Positions 27,115 to 36,364 of a stretch of DNA of 50,212 nt are shown here, piece after piece. The notes beneath the pieces are model-generated. The model was not told the DNA's origin. It saw nothing but the letters and a program-made list of their open reading frames with translations, and did no database searches. A program made the position numbers and the translations under genes. Origin of the DNA: Candidatus Cloacimonadota bacterium (lineage in GTDB: Bacteria; Cloacimonadota; Cloacimonadia; JGIOTU-2); assembly GCA_018334695.1 (NCBI GenBank), contig JAGXLO010000008.1, positions 1 to 50,212 on the forward strand, read 5' to 3'. Positions within the stretch are counted from its first letter, which is position 1. Every line of letters begins with the position of its first letter.

Positions 27115-27735
27115 ATGGAAGCAATAAAATATAATAAAACAGGTGAGAAAATTGGAGAAACTACTCTACCACAATATCTGTTTGATGCAGAAGTTAATAA
27201 AGATGTTCTCTATGAAGTAATTAATATGTACCGGAGTAATCAAAGACAAGGAACAAAATCTGTAAAAGGACGGGCCGAGATAAGAACTTCTGGACGCAAA
27301 CTCCATAGACAAAAAGGAACCGGAAGAGCACGGGCTGGAGATGCTGGAAGTCCTATTCGTGTGGGAGGTGGCAGAGTTTTTGCCATAAAACCCAAAGATT
27401 GGTATAAAAAAATACCAAAAAAGAAAAAAAGACTTGCCTTAAGATCAGCTCTTAGTAGCTTAAAGGATAGAATTTTTGTTGTTGAAGATTTTGATTTTGA
27501 AAAACCTTCTACTAAAGAAGCTAAAAATTTTATCAAAAGTTTAGGTATCGACTATAAAAAGATTCTGGTTTTAATGCCTGATAATTCTAAAAATTTAATT
27601 GAATCTTTTAGAAACTTGCAAAATGTTAATACTGTTCGTGCCCAGGATATTCATGCCTATCAGATCTTAAACCATTCTCATGTATTGATTACTGAAAATG
27701 CGGTGAAAAAGATGGAGGAAACTTTCCATGAGTAA
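27115..27735 (+). CDS. rplD: 50S ribosomal protein L4
   Basis: L4 (206 residues) reaches into the exit tunnel with its long loop (GRKLHRQKGTGRARAGDAGS, then PIRVGGGRVFA). In E. coli L4 also represses the S10 operon through the mRNA leader; no such leader is obvious here because rpsJ follows fusA closely. It overlaps rplW by 8 bases. Confidence 0.97.
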   Translation: MEAIKYNKTGEKIGETTLPQYLFDAEVNKDVLYEVINMYRSNQRQGTKSVKGRAEIRTSGRKLHRQKGTGRARAGDAGSPIRVGGGRVFAIKPKDWYKKIPKKKKRLALRSALSSLKDRIFVVEDFDFEKPSTKEAKNFIKSLGIDYKKILVLMPDNSKNLIESFRNLQNVNTVRAQDIHAYQILNHSHVLITENAVKKMEETFHE

Positions 27736-28018
27736 AAATCCAAGAGAAATAATATTTGAACCTTTGATTACAGAAAAAGGCACACATCTAAAACTAGAAG
27801 ATAATGCCTACCTTTTTGCTGTAAATAAAAATGCAAATAAGATAGAAATAAAAAAAGCAGTTAAGCAGATGTTCAATGTAAAAATTAAAAAAGTAAATAC
27901 AATAAAAGTTAAAGGCAAACCTAAAGCTATGGGTCAATATATTGGTATTAGACCCGACTGGAAAAAAGCTATAGTATTTCTTGAAGAAGGTGAGAGTATA
28001 CAGGAGCTTGAGGTTTAA
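27728..28018 (+). CDS. rplW: 50S ribosomal protein L23
   Basis: L23 (96 residues) lies at the tunnel exit and docks trigger factor and SRP. Motifs: IIFEPLITEKGT, YLFAVNKNANKIEIKKAV and the lysine-rich loop VNTIKVKGKPKAMG. The start overlaps the end of rplD and has GGAGGA upstream, so translation is coupled. Confidence 0.97.
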   Translation: MSKNPREIIFEPLITEKGTHLKLEDNAYLFAVNKNANKIEIKKAVKQMFNVKIKKVNTIKVKGKPKAMGQYIGIRPDWKKAIVFLEEGESIQELEV

Positions 28019-28078
28019 ATGAAAATATTTCCAATATCATTGACAGGAAATAGTGAAGTTGAAGTTTTTAACATCTAA
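28019..28078 (+). CDS. 19-codon micro-ORF between rplW and rplB (uncertain)
   Basis: An ATG directly abutting the rplW stop opens a 19-residue frame (MKIFPISLTGNSEVEVFNI) ending in TAA. AGGAG in the end of rplW lies 10 bases upstream. The frame holds a 7-bp stem (TATTTCC 28026-28032 with GGAAATA 28046-28052). It could be a translated leader, a coupling device for rplB, or chance. I do not recognise the peptide. Confidence 0.3.
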   Translation: MKIFPISLTGNSEVEVFNI

Positions 28079-28098
28079 TTTGATTTGGAGATAAAAAT

Positions 28099-28929
28099 AT
28101 GTCAATAAAGAAATATAAGCCTATTACACCGACTCAGAGATATTACACTGGTGATAAATTTAAAGAAATCACCAAAGGTGCTAAACCGGAAAAGTCTCTT
28201 CTAAAAATTAAAAAGAGAACTGCCGGTAGAAATAGCAAAGGTCGTATCACCAGTCGCCATCGTGGTGGTGGGCACAAAAAATTTTATAGAATAATTCATA
28301 ATAAACGGCACCAGAAAAAAGGTATTCCGGCTAAAGTTAAATCTATTGAATATGATCCCAATCGAACTTCCTACATTGCTCTTCTCTACTTCGCTGATGG
28401 AGACAAACGCTATATTATTGCACCTCAAAAACTCCAGGTTGGCGACACTGTTGTGGCTGATGATAAGGCTGAAATTAAACCAGGAAATGCTTGCCAGGTA
28501 GGAAATGTTCCTCTTGGAACAATGGTCCATAATGTTGAATTAACACCCCAAAAAGGTGGTCAGTTAGCCAGAAGTGCCGGAAATTATGCTGAAATTACTG
28601 CCAAAGAAGGTAATTATACAAATCTTAAGCTGCCTTCCGGAGCAATCCAAAGAGTTCGCAGTGAATGTTATGCCTCTATTGGTAATGTTAGTAATGTAGA
28701 TCATGATAAGCACACAGTTGGAAAAGCTGGTAGATCACGCTGGAAAGGCAGAAGACCTCATACTAGAGGTGTTGCTATGAATCCCGTTGATCACCCCATG
28801 GGTGGTGGAGAAGGAAAAAGTACTGGTGGAAGACACCCTGTCTCTCCCTGGGGCAAACCCGCCAAAGGCAAGAAAACCCGTAAAAAGAAAAAATATTCAA
28901 ATAAATATATTTTGAAATATAGGAAGTAA
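28099..28929 (+). CDS. rplB: 50S ribosomal protein L2
   Basis: L2 (276 residues) is needed for subunit joining and peptidyl transferase activity. It contains [22 protein letters not shown], the SH3-like core and the C-terminal [21 protein letters not shown] loop with its conserved His. It is separated from rplW by an 80-bp gap, the largest within the S10 cluster. Confidence 0.98.
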   Translation: MSIKKYKPITPTQRYYTGDKFKEITKGAKPEKSLLKIKKRTAGRNSKGRITSRHRGGGHKKFYRIIHNKRHQKKGIPAKVKSIEYDPNRTSYIALLYFADGDKRYIIAPQKLQVGDTVVADDKAEIKPGNACQVGNVPLGTMVHNVELTPQKGGQLARSAGNYAEITAKEGNYTNLKLPSGAIQRVRSECYASIGNVSNVDHDKHTVGKAGRSRWKGRRPHTRGVAMNPVDHPMGGGEGKSTGGRHPVSPWGKPAKGKKTRKKKKYSNKYILKYRK

Positions 28930-28948
28930 AATTCGGAGGTAAATGTAA

Positions 28949-29218
28949 ATGGCTCGTTCACTAAAAAAAGGCCCTTGGGTAGATGAATATCTGGTAGAAA
29001 AAGTTAGAGAACTGGAAAAAAAGGATCAGAAAAAAGTTATTAAAACATGGTCCCGACGTTCTACAATCATTCCGGAATTTGTTGGACACACTTTTGCAGT
29101 TCATAATGGTAAGAGATTTGTACCTATTTTTATTTCCGAAAATATGGTTGGACATAAATTAGGTGAATTTTCGCCCACAAGAACCTTTAGAGGTCATAAG
29201 TTGAAGGAAACAATTTAA
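28949..29218 (+). CDS. rpsS: 30S ribosomal protein S19
   Basis: S19 (89 residues) pairs with S13 in the 30S head at the subunit interface. It starts [14 protein letters not shown] and contains [22 protein letters not shown] and [13 protein letters not shown]. Ribosome binding site CGGAGG is strong. Length is usual. Confidence 0.98.
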   Translation: MARSLKKGPWVDEYLVEKVRELEKKDQKKVIKTWSRRSTIIPEFVGHTFAVHNGKRFVPIFISENMVGHKLGEFSPTRTFRGHKLKETI

Positions 29219-29234
29219 AAGGAAATTTTTAATT

Positions 29235-29603
29235 ATGGAAGCTATTGCAAAAGTAAAAAATCAAAGAGGCTCAGCTAAGAAAATTCGCTTGGTTGCAGAT
29301 CTTATTAGAAATAAGAATGTAAACGAAGCAAAAGATATACTTTTTTATTCAAAAAAAGGTGCATCTGAGTTATTACTAAAACTTCTCAATGCCGCTATTG
29401 CTAATGCTGTGCACAAAAAATCAAAAGTAAATACAAACGAACTTTTTATTAATAAAATTTTTGTAGATGAAGGACCGACTATGAAAAGAATGAAACCACG
29501 TGCGCGTGGAATGGCTGATCTGATGCGTAGAAGGACCAGCCATATTACAGTTTCGGTTTCCGATGAATCAAATGAAGATTCTACTGAAGAAGGGAGCGAA
29601 TAA
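29235..29603 (+). CDS. rplV: 50S ribosomal protein L22
   Basis: L22 (122 residues) lines the narrow part of the exit tunnel with a beta hairpin. Motifs: [20 protein letters not shown] and the hairpin region [21 protein letters not shown] short acidic tail ([13 protein letters not shown]) extends past the usual end. Its stop overlaps the rpsC start by one base. Confidence 0.97.
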   Translation: MEAIAKVKNQRGSAKKIRLVADLIRNKNVNEAKDILFYSKKGASELLLKLLNAAIANAVHKKSKVNTNELFINKIFVDEGPTMKRMKPRARGMADLMRRRTSHITVSVSDESNEDSTEEGSE

Positions 29604-30265
29604 TGGGTCAAAAGACTAATCCCATTGGTTTTCGTATTGGTTTTAATAAAGATTGGGAATCTATCTGGTTTGCCGATAGTAGAAAAGAATATGTTGATCT
29701 CTTTCTGGAAGATATGAAGATAAAAGATTATCTGGAAAAACGCCTAGAAGGTGCAATGCTTTCAAAAATTGAAATCAAGCGTAAAACAGATAAAACCAAG
29801 ATTATCATAAAGACTGCCAGACCAGGTATTGTTATTGGAAAAAAAGGTAGTGAAGTTGAAAAGATCAAACATGAACTGCTCACATTACTTAAGATGGATC
29901 CTCAAGACGAATATAATAAATTAGCTATTGATGTACGTGAAATAAAAAATCCTCAACTGGATGCCAGATTAATTGCAAAAGATATTGCCCGGCAGATAGA
30001 AAATAGAATCTCTTACCGCAGAGCTATGAAAAGAGCAATGTATAAAGCAATGGACTCCGGTGCCGACGGTATAAAAGTAAAATGTAGTGGTAGACTCTAC
30101 GGTGCGGAAATAGCCAGAAAAGAAGAATATAGAGAAGGTGAAACCCCTTTACATACATTGCGATCAAATATTGATTACGCAATGGTACAGGCTAAAACTA
30201 CCTATGGTGTTATAGGCGTGAAAGTTTGGGTGTGTAAAGGTGAATTAATGAATATTCAAAGATAA
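29603..30265 (+). CDS. rpsC: 30S ribosomal protein S3
   Basis: S3 (220 residues) guards the mRNA entry channel. It begins [19 protein letters not shown]. The KH domain motif is [19 protein letters not shown], and the C-terminal domain contains [17 protein letters not shown] and TLRSNIDYA. The start codon shares a base with the rplV stop (TAATG). Confidence 0.98.
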   Translation: MGQKTNPIGFRIGFNKDWESIWFADSRKEYVDLFLEDMKIKDYLEKRLEGAMLSKIEIKRKTDKTKIIIKTARPGIVIGKKGSEVEKIKHELLTLLKMDPQDEYNKLAIDVREIKNPQLDARLIAKDIARQIENRISYRRAMKRAMYKAMDSGADGIKVKCSGRLYGAEIARKEEYREGETPLHTLRSNIDYAMVQAKTTYGVIGVKVWVCKGELMNIQR

Positions 30266-30284
30266 AAATTGTAGGTGACCAAAA

Positions 30285-30698
30285 ATGTTAATGCCAATTA
30301 AAGTTAAATACAGAAAACAACAAAGAGGTAGAAGACGTGGAAAAGCTTACGCCGGTTCTACTTTACAATTCGGTAAATACGGTATGATAGCAACCGAAAG
30401 CGGTTGGATACAATCACGCCAGATAGAATCAGCTCGTGTAGCAATTACTCACTTCCTCAAAGATATTGGTAAGTTGTGGATACAGATATTCCCAGATAAA
30501 CCCTGTACGGTTAAACCTGCCGAAACCCGAATGGGTAAAGGTAAAGGTACACCCGAATACTGGGTTGCTGTAGTAAAACCAGGCCGAGTTATGTTCGAAC
30601 TACAAGGTGTATCACGTGAACAGGCAAATGAAGCTTTTAGACGTGCCAGTCATAAATTACCGGTTAAAACAAAATTTATCGTCAGAGACGAAATTTGA
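30285..30698 (+). CDS. rplP: 50S ribosomal protein L16
   Basis: L16 (137 residues) helps position A-site tRNA. The start [19 protein letters not shown] matches the usual N-terminus. [24 protein letters not shown] (split here as [12 protein letters not shown] and VKPGRVMFE) is the core block, followed by [17 protein letters not shown]. Upstream site GTAGGTGACC is moderate. Confidence 0.97.
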   Translation: MLMPIKVKYRKQQRGRRRGKAYAGSTLQFGKYGMIATESGWIQSRQIESARVAITHFLKDIGKLWIQIFPDKPCTVKPAETRMGKGKGTPEYWVAVVKPGRVMFELQGVSREQANEAFRRASHKLPVKTKFIVRDEI

Positions 30699-30705
30699 GG
30701 GTCTT

Positions 30706-30897
30706 ATGAATATCAGACAAATACGTGAAATGAACACAAATGAACTTGAACTGGAATTGGAAGATCTCCACGAAGAATACTTCAATCTGCGCTATCAGAA
30801 AAGAATGAACAGATTGGAAGATACATCAAAATTGAGTGAAGTTAGAAAAAATATTGCTAGAATAAAAACTTTAATTAATGAAAAAAAGAACGGTTAA
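30706..30897 (+). CDS. rpmC: 50S ribosomal protein L29
   Basis: L29 (63 residues) sits at the tunnel exit beside L23. I start at ATG 30706 (MNIRQIREMNTNELELEL), behind GAGGG. An upstream in-frame start would overlap rplP and lengthen the protein beyond the family norm. The helix pair FNLRYQKRMNRLEDTSKLSE and VRKNIARIKTLI is typical. Confidence 0.96.
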   Translation: MNIRQIREMNTNELELELEDLHEEYFNLRYQKRMNRLEDTSKLSEVRKNIARIKTLINEKKNG

Positions 30898-30919
30898 ATA
30901 TATTTTTAAGTAGGAAGAA

Positions 30920-31189
30920 ATGGAAAAACTGAATACAAAAGTAAAAAGTAAACCCAAACGTGTAGGTATCGTGGTTAGTGATAAGATGAACAAAACTGCT
31001 GTAGTTGAAGTTGTTAGACAGTACAGACATCCTTTATACGGTAAGATCGTGAGAAAAAGCAAAAAGTACAAGGTTCATGATGAAAAAAATGATGCAAATT
31101 TAGGCGATACCGTTCAAATAGAGGAGCATATCCCTGTTAGTAAAACTAAACGTTGGAAGTTATCTAAAATTGTTGAGAGAAAGAAATAA
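30920..31189 (+). CDS. rpsQ: 30S ribosomal protein S17
   Basis: S17 (89 residues) is a primary 16S rRNA-binding OB-fold protein. Blocks: [40 protein letters not shown], and [20 protein letters not shown]. It has a slightly longer basic N-terminus than E. coli S17. Position after rpmC is standard. Confidence 0.98.
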   Translation: MEKLNTKVKSKPKRVGIVVSDKMNKTAVVEVVRQYRHPLYGKIVRKSKKYKVHDEKNDANLGDTVQIEEHIPVSKTKRWKLSKIVERKK

Positions 31190-31203
31190 ATTGAGGTGTT
31201 GAT

Positions 31204-31572
31204 ATGATACAGCAAGAGTCAAGATTGACAGTTGCAGACAATTCCGGTGCTAAAATAGCTCAGTGCATTAAAGTACTGGGAGGCTCCAAAAGAAAATATG
31301 CTAGCGTTGGTGATATTATTGTGCTTTCTATTAAATCAGCTACCCCTAAGTCAGAAATTAAAGCTGGTGAAATCCATGAAGGTGTTATTGTCAGAACTAA
31401 AAAAGAAATTGGTAGAAAAGATGGAACTTATATTCGCTTTAGTGATAATGCTGTAGTACTTATTGATGAAATACATGAACCCTATGCCACACGTGTTTTC
31501 GGTCCAATAGCTAGAGAATTAAGAGAACACCAATTCATGAAAATTTTATCTCTAGCACCTGAAGTAGTCTAG
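31204..31572 (+). CDS. rplN: 50S ribosomal protein L14
   Basis: L14 (122 residues) lies at the subunit interface and is the docking site for RsfS. It starts [20 protein letters not shown] and ends [18 protein letters not shown], both diagnostic. Length equals the family norm. Start of the spc-type cluster after rpsQ. Confidence 0.98.
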   Translation: MIQQESRLTVADNSGAKIAQCIKVLGGSKRKYASVGDIIVLSIKSATPKSEIKAGEIHEGVIVRTKKEIGRKDGTYIRFSDNAVVLIDEIHEPYATRVFGPIARELREHQFMKILSLAPEVV

Positions 31573-31580
31573 GAGTTCAA

Positions 31581-31889
31581 ATGAGAATAAAAAAAGGCGA
31601 TACAGTTAGAGTTATTACCGGTGAGTATAAAGGCGTAGAAGGTGAAGTGCTAAAAGCTTATCCTGATGATAACAAAGTAATTGTTGAAAAAGTAAATTTT
31701 ATGAAAAAACATCAGAGACCCACTCAGCAAAATCAAGAAGGTGGTATCTATGAGATAGAAGCACCTATTGATGTCTCTAATGTTGAATTTATCTGCCCCA
31801 AATGCGGTGAATCTTCAAAAACCAAAAGAAAGACTTTAAAAGATGGAAGTCGGGTCAGATACTGTTCTAAATGTGAAGAAATTGTTTAA
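31581..31889 (+). CDS. rplX: 50S ribosomal protein L24 with C-terminal zinc-ribbon motif
   Basis: L24 (102 residues) starts assembly of the 50S and lies near the tunnel exit. The KOW motif is KKGDTVRVITGEYKGVEGEV. The C-terminus has two CxxC pairs (Cys72/75 and Cys95/98), a zinc-ribbon-like ending seen in L24 of some phyla but lacking in E. coli. Confidence 0.97.
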   Translation: MRIKKGDTVRVITGEYKGVEGEVLKAYPDDNKVIVEKVNFMKKHQRPTQQNQEGGIYEIEAPIDVSNVEFICPKCGESSKTKRKTLKDGSRVRYCSKCEEIV

Positions 31890-31898
31890 TGAGGTACT

Positions 31899-32441
31899 AT
31901 GAGTAGATTGAAAGCCAAATTTAATGAAGAAATTATAGATGATTTGAAAAAAACACTCGAACTGTCTAATGTGATGGAAGTTCCAAAGCTGAAAAAAGTT
32001 GTCCTAAATATGGGAGTTGGAGAAGCTACAGAGAATAGAAGCGCAGTGGAAAATGCCCGTAAAGAATTGGAACAGATTAGTGGACAACATGCTCTTATCA
32101 CCAAAGCAAAGAAGTCTATTTCTAACTTTCATCTCCGTAAAGGTTATCCTATAGGAACCAAAACTACACTCCGAGGTGAAAAGATGTATGAATTTGTTGA
32201 TCGTCTTGTTAGTGTTGTGATTCCCCGTATCAGAGACTTTGACGGCTTGTCCAGAAACGGCTTCGACGGACACGGAAACTATACACTTGGTATAAAAGAG
32301 CAAACAGTTTTTCCGGAAATAGAATATGATAAAATTGATAAAGTTCGTGGTTTAAATATTACATTCGTAACTTCAGCCGAGAACGATGAAAAAGGCTTTG
32401 CCCTGCTTTCAGCATTGGGTATGCCTTTTAAGAAAAAATAA
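31899..32441 (+). CDS. rplE: 50S ribosomal protein L5
   Basis: L5 (180 residues) binds 5S rRNA and contacts P-site tRNA. Motifs: [40 protein letters not shown] and the C-terminal [15 protein letters not shown]. Ribosome binding site GAGG precedes ATG. Standard length and position. Confidence 0.98.
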   Translation: MSRLKAKFNEEIIDDLKKTLELSNVMEVPKLKKVVLNMGVGEATENRSAVENARKELEQISGQHALITKAKKSISNFHLRKGYPIGTKTTLRGEKMYEFVDRLVSVVIPRIRDFDGLSRNGFDGHGNYTLGIKEQTVFPEIEYDKIDKVRGLNITFVTSAENDEKGFALLSALGMPFKKK

Positions 32442-32453
32442 TAAAGGAATTTT

Positions 32454-32639
32454 ATGGCAAAAAAATCTTGGATAGCAAAACAAAAAAAAGAACCAAAATT
32501 TGAAGTAAGAAAATACAATAGATGCGCCCTTTGCGGCAGATCCCGTGGGTACATGAGAGATTTTGGGATTTGTAGACTTTGCTTTAGAAAGCTTGCTTTA
32601 CAAGGCAAAATTCCTGGTGTAAAAAAAGCAAGTTGGTAA
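32454..32639 (+). CDS. rpsN: 30S ribosomal protein S14, type Z (zinc)
   Basis: The 61-residue zinc-binding form of S14. Cys24, Cys27, Cys40 and Cys43 form two CxxC pairs ([15 protein letters not shown], then [12 protein letters not shown]), and the ending [11 protein letters not shown] is canonical. It is a 30S head protein. The zinc-free long form is not in this window. Confidence 0.98.
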   Translation: MAKKSWIAKQKKEPKFEVRKYNRCALCGRSRGYMRDFGICRLCFRKLALQGKIPGVKKASW

Positions 32640-32651
32640 ACGGAGGAAACT

Positions 32652-33065
32652 ATGCCTATCACTGATCCTATTGCAGATTTGTTTTGTAGTATAAAAAATG
32701 CTATAGCAGCAGATAAAAAATACGTTGTTGTTAACTCTTCAAATAATAGAAAACAGATATTGCGTATTCTGGAGGAAGAAAAATTTATTGAAAAATTTAT
32801 TATTTTAGAACCGTCCGAAGAGGATGAACGCAAATTTGAACAGTTGAAAATCCAAATTAGATATCTCGAAAATGGTGAATCCTTTATTAGAGGATTACAA
32901 AAAGTAAGTAAACCAGGAAAAAGAGTTTATGTGAATGTGTCCAGTATTCCTGTTGTACTCAATCACATTGGTACTGCTTTGATCTCAACTAATAAGGGAA
33001 TTTTAACTGATGCAGCTGCCCGCAAATATAACGTAGGTGGCGAATATATTGGAAAAATTTGGTAA
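32652..33065 (+). CDS. rpsH: 30S ribosomal protein S8
   Basis: S8 (137 residues) nucleates the 30S platform and, in E. coli, represses the spc operon. N-terminal [14 protein letters not shown] and C-terminal [20 protein letters not shown] are typical, though the middle is diverged and the usual NAxxAxH start is replaced by NAIAADK. It is about five residues longer than E. coli S8. CGGAGG precedes ATG. Confidence 0.96.
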   Translation: MPITDPIADLFCSIKNAIAADKKYVVVNSSNNRKQILRILEEEKFIEKFIILEPSEEDERKFEQLKIQIRYLENGESFIRGLQKVSKPGKRVYVNVSSIPVVLNHIGTALISTNKGILTDAAARKYNVGGEYIGKIW

Positions 33066-33077
33066 ATTGAGGTTTAT

Positions 33078-33668
33078 ATGTCTAGAGTAGGATATGCACC
33101 TATAGAAATACCTGATAATGTCGATGTGAAGATTTCGGGCAAAGACTTAAAAATTAAAGGCTCAAAAGGTGAATTGAAACATCACTTAAACGAAGGTATT
33201 ACAGCAAAGGTAAAAGATAATGTCATTATTTTTGATAGAAAAAATGACGAGAAAAAATACAAAAGTTTACATGGATTGAATCGTTCCATCGTTAGCAATA
33301 TGGTTAAGGGAGTTTCCGAAGGCTATATGAAAAAGCTTATGGTAGTTGGAACTGGATATAAAGTTGAGATTAAAGGTAGCTGGCTTATTCTCTCTCTGGG
33401 ACTTTCACATGATATATATTTTGAAATTCCCGAAATAATGGAAGTAAAAACTGAGAAAATAGGTAGAACTGCCGAGGGAAATATCCCCGAATTACAGGCT
33501 ATTATAGATTTAATTTCACCTGATAAAGAAATGTTGGGTCTTGTTGCAGCTTCCATCAGAGACCTGAAACCCCCCGGAACTTACAATAAGGCTAAAGGTA
33601 TAAGATATGCCGATGAGCATATAAGAAAGAAACCTGGAAAAGTTGCCGGTGGAGCTGAAACAGCCTAA
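33078..33668 (+). CDS. rplF: 50S ribosomal protein L6
   Basis: L6 (196 residues) lies near the factor-binding site beside the sarcin-ricin loop. Start MSRVGYAPIEIPDNVDVKI and the C-terminal block RDLKPPGTYNKAKGIRYADE match the family. It is somewhat longer than usual because of the tail RKKPGKVAGGAETA. Confidence 0.97.
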   Translation: MSRVGYAPIEIPDNVDVKISGKDLKIKGSKGELKHHLNEGITAKVKDNVIIFDRKNDEKKYKSLHGLNRSIVSNMVKGVSEGYMKKLMVVGTGYKVEIKGSWLILSLGLSHDIYFEIPEIMEVKTEKIGRTAEGNIPELQAIIDLISPDKEMLGLVAASIRDLKPPGTYNKAKGIRYADEHIRKKPGKVAGGAETA

Positions 33669-33677
33669 GGAGTTTTT

Positions 33678-34055
33678 ATGCTAAAAAAGAAATTACGAAA
33701 AAATAAATTATTACGTAAAAGAAGAAAAATAACTATAAGACATTCCCTGTCTGGAACACCAGAACGTCCTCGTGTTTCTGTATATAAAAGCTTAAAACAT
33801 ATGTATGCTCAAGTTATTGACGATGTTAATAGAAATACACTTGTATCTGCATCCACACTTCAACCTGAATTTGAGGATAAAGTAAAAAAAGATATGTCCG
33901 GAAAAGAGAAAGCTGAACTGGTGGGAAAAATATTAGCAGAAAAATGTAAAGATAAAAAGATTAAAAAAGTATGCTTTGACAGAAATGGCTTTAAGTACCA
34001 CGGTAGAGTTAAAGCTCTAGCCAATGGTGCCAGAGAAGGTGGACTAGATTTTTAG
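33678..34055 (+). CDS. rplR: 50S ribosomal protein L18
   Basis: L18 (125 residues) binds 5S rRNA with L5. Blocks: [29 protein letters not shown] and the C-terminal [20 protein letters not shown] ending REGGLDF. The basic N-terminus [15 protein letters not shown] is normal. AAGGAG precedes ATG. Confidence 0.97.
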   Translation: MLKKKLRKNKLLRKRRKITIRHSLSGTPERPRVSVYKSLKHMYAQVIDDVNRNTLVSASTLQPEFEDKVKKDMSGKEKAELVGKILAEKCKDKKIKKVCFDRNGFKYHGRVKALANGAREGGLDF

Positions 34056-34067
34056 GAGATAAAATTT

Positions 34068-34571
34068 ATGAAGAATAAATATAAACAGGATGATGAATTT
34101 GTCTTTGAACGTGTGATAGATACCAATAGAGTTTCTAAAGTTGCAAAAGGCGGAAGAAACTTTAGTTTCAATGCTACCATAGTGGTAGGAGATAAAAATG
34201 GTAAAGTTGGAGTAGGATTGGGCAAAGCTAATGAAATAGTAGCTGCTATAAATAAATCCAAAGATGAAGCAAAGAAAAGTGCTTTTAAATTTCCGATCAG
34301 AAATGGCACTATCCCTCATGAAGTTAATGTGAAATTTTGTGGCAGTAAAGTTCTTTTGAAGCCAGCTGCTCCAGGTACCGGTATTATCGCAGGTGGTCCT
34401 ATAAGAGCACTTATGGAAGCAGCCGGAGTGGAAAATGTATTAACAAAATCCTATGGATCTAATACAAAACATAATATCGCCAAAGCCGGTGTTAGAGCTT
34501 TAAAACAGCTACGTTCTCACGAAGAAGTAGCTCGTTTGCGTGGAAAAACAATATCCGAATTAATGGCATAA
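34068..34571 (+). CDS. rpsE: 30S ribosomal protein S5
   Basis: S5 (167 residues) guards mRNA entry and affects decoding accuracy. N-terminal VFERVIDTNRVSKVAKGGRN and C-terminal APGTGIIAGGPIRALMEAAG and GSNTKHNIAKA blocks are present. The next gene is rplO; rpmD (L30), normally between them, is absent, and only 26 bp separate the two genes. Confidence 0.98.
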   Translation: MKNKYKQDDEFVFERVIDTNRVSKVAKGGRNFSFNATIVVGDKNGKVGVGLGKANEIVAAINKSKDEAKKSAFKFPIRNGTIPHEVNVKFCGSKVLLKPAAPGTGIIAGGPIRALMEAAGVENVLTKSYGSNTKHNIAKAGVRALKQLRSHEEVARLRGKTISELMA

Positions 34572-34597
34572 AAGGTTAAAAGCGAAAGGTTTTTATT

Positions 34598-35053
34598 ATG
34601 AAGTTGAATGAATTAAAAGCTCCAACAAATTCTAAGAAAAATAAAAAACGATTTGGTAAAGGAGACGGAAGCCATATTGGTAAAACCTGTGGACGTGGCA
34701 TGAATGGTCAGAAATCACGAAGTGGTGGAAATGTTCCTAATTGGTTTGAAGGTGGACAAATGCCGATTCACCGCAGACTGCCAATGAGAGGTTTCTCAAA
34801 TACCAAATTCAAAAAAGAATATAGAATAATCTCCCTCAATGACCTTGCTGATATTGAAGATAAAATAATTGATGTGGAACTTCTTGAAAAAGCAGGAAAG
34901 ATTTCTACCTACAAAACCGAATATGTTCCTCTGAAAATACTTGCTAACAAAGAAAATAAATTTGATGTAAAAAAAGTAATCAAAGCAAATAAATTTACAA
35001 AATCCGCGAAGAAGATTATTGAAGAAGCGGGCGGGAAAGCAGAGGTTGTATAA
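34598..35053 (+). CDS. rplO: 50S ribosomal protein L15
   Basis: L15 (151 residues) is a late-assembly 50S protein. The glycine-rich N-terminal arm is GKGDGSHIGKTCGRGMNGQK followed by SRSGG, then EGGQMPIHRRLPMRGF. The C-terminal domain ends KSAKKIIEEAGGKAEVV. It abuts secY with no spacer. Confidence 0.97.
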   Translation: MKLNELKAPTNSKKNKKRFGKGDGSHIGKTCGRGMNGQKSRSGGNVPNWFEGGQMPIHRRLPMRGFSNTKFKKEYRIISLNDLADIEDKIIDVELLEKAGKISTYKTEYVPLKILANKENKFDVKKVIKANKFTKSAKKIIEEAGGKAEVV

Positions 35054-36364
35054 GTGCTTAAATCAATGTTTAATGTTTTTAAAGTTCCAGATCTAAAGAA
35101 AAAAGTTCTTTTTACTATAGGAATATTAGTTGTTTACAGACTTGGTAGTCATATTCCTGCTCCCGGTATTGATGGCGCTGCTTTGGGTGAATTCTTCTCT
35201 TCTCAAGGTAATACACTCTTTGGTATGCTAGACCTTTTTGTGGGGGGTAATCTAAGAAAAGCAACTATTTTTGCCCTTGGAATTATGCCCTACATTACAG
35301 CGTCAATTGTGATGCAACTCCTTGGTGGAGTTATACCTTATTTTGAAAAACTAAAAAAACAAGGTGCAGAAGGTCAGAAGAAAATAACTCAGTACACTCG
35401 TTATGGAACCGTACTCATAGCTGCGTTTAACGCATTTGGCATAACATTCTTCCTGGAAAGTGTGACTACTTCATCTGGCGCTCCTATTGTGCCCCATCCC
35501 GGATTTATGTTTAAATTCGTAACGATAATTACTTTTGTAACTGGTACTGTTTTTGTTATGTGGCTGGGTGAACAGATCAATGAAAAAGGAATCGGAAACG
35601 GAATATCGCTGATTATATTTATTGGAATTGTTGCTCGTTATCCCGGTGGTTTTATTAATATGGGTAATATGATTATTAATGGGACAATGTCTATCATATT
35701 GACAGTATTTATAATAGCCCTGATGGTTTTTGTTACTGCAGGTGTAATTCTTATTACTGAGGCAAATAGAAAAATTCCCGTACAATATGCAAAAAGAGTT
35801 ATAGGTAGAAAAATTTACGGAGGACAAAGTACTCATATCCCCCTAAAAGTTAATTCAGCTGGAGTTATTCCAATTATATTTGCTCAATCGGTTTTGATGT
35901 TTCCCAAAACAATTACTACATTTTTTCCCAATAGCGATTTTATGCAAACAGTTTCAACCTGGTTATCTCCCGGTGCCTTCTTATATACCATGCTTTATGT
36001 GTTAATGATCATTTTCTTTGCTTATTTCTACACTGCGATTGTTCTTAATCCCGTAGAAATTGCCGAGAACATGAAAAAATACGGTGGGTTTATTCCAGGT
36101 AGAAAACCCGGTAAGAAAACTGCCGAATATATTAATAGTGTGATTACCAGAATAACCTTACCAGGAGCAATATTTTTCGCAATTATCGCTGTTATGCCCA
36201 CATTCCTAATTAAATATGCAAAATTGCCTTTCTACTTCGGTGGAACTGGCCTTATCATTATAGTGGGTGTGGCTCTGGATACACTCAAGCAAATCGAATC
36301 TCAACTTGTTATGCGTCATTACGACGGCTTTATGAAAAAAGGTAAATTGCGAGGTCGTAGGTAA
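35054..36364 (+). CDS. secY: Preprotein translocase subunit SecY
   Basis: SecY (436 residues) is the protein-conducting channel of the inner membrane. The GTG start directly follows the rplO stop, so translation is coupled. It opens FKVPDLKKKVLFTIGILVVYRLGSH in sequence (first helix), then GIMPYITASIVMQLL in helix 2, GIGNGISLIIFIGI near helix 5 and KRVIGRKIYGGQSTHIPLKV in a cytoplasmic loop. Ten membrane segments can be traced. It partners with SecE at 12196 and SecDF at 3902. Confidence 0.98.
   Translation: MLKSMFNVFKVPDLKKKVLFTIGILVVYRLGSHIPAPGIDGAALGEFFSSQGNTLFGMLDLFVGGNLRKATIFALGIMPYITASIVMQLLGGVIPYFEKLKKQGAEGQKKITQYTRYGTVLIAAFNAFGITFFLESVTTSSGAPIVPHPGFMFKFVTIITFVTGTVFVMWLGEQINEKGIGNGISLIIFIGIVARYPGGFINMGNMIINGTMSIILTVFIIALMVFVTAGVILITEANRKIPVQYAKRVIGRKIYGGQSTHIPLKVNSAGVIPIIFAQSVLMFPKTITTFFPNSDFMQTVSTWLSPGAFLYTMLYVLMIIFFAYFYTAIVLNPVEIAENMKKYGGFIPGRKPGKKTAEYINSVITRITLPGAIFFAIIAVMPTFLIKYAKLPFYFGGTGLIIIVGVALDTLKQIESQLVMRHYDGFMKKGKLRGRR

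Noticed and set aside
28040..28072. Internal promoter before rplB
   Set aside because: TTGACA is perfect but no acceptable -10 lies at 16-18 bp spacing.
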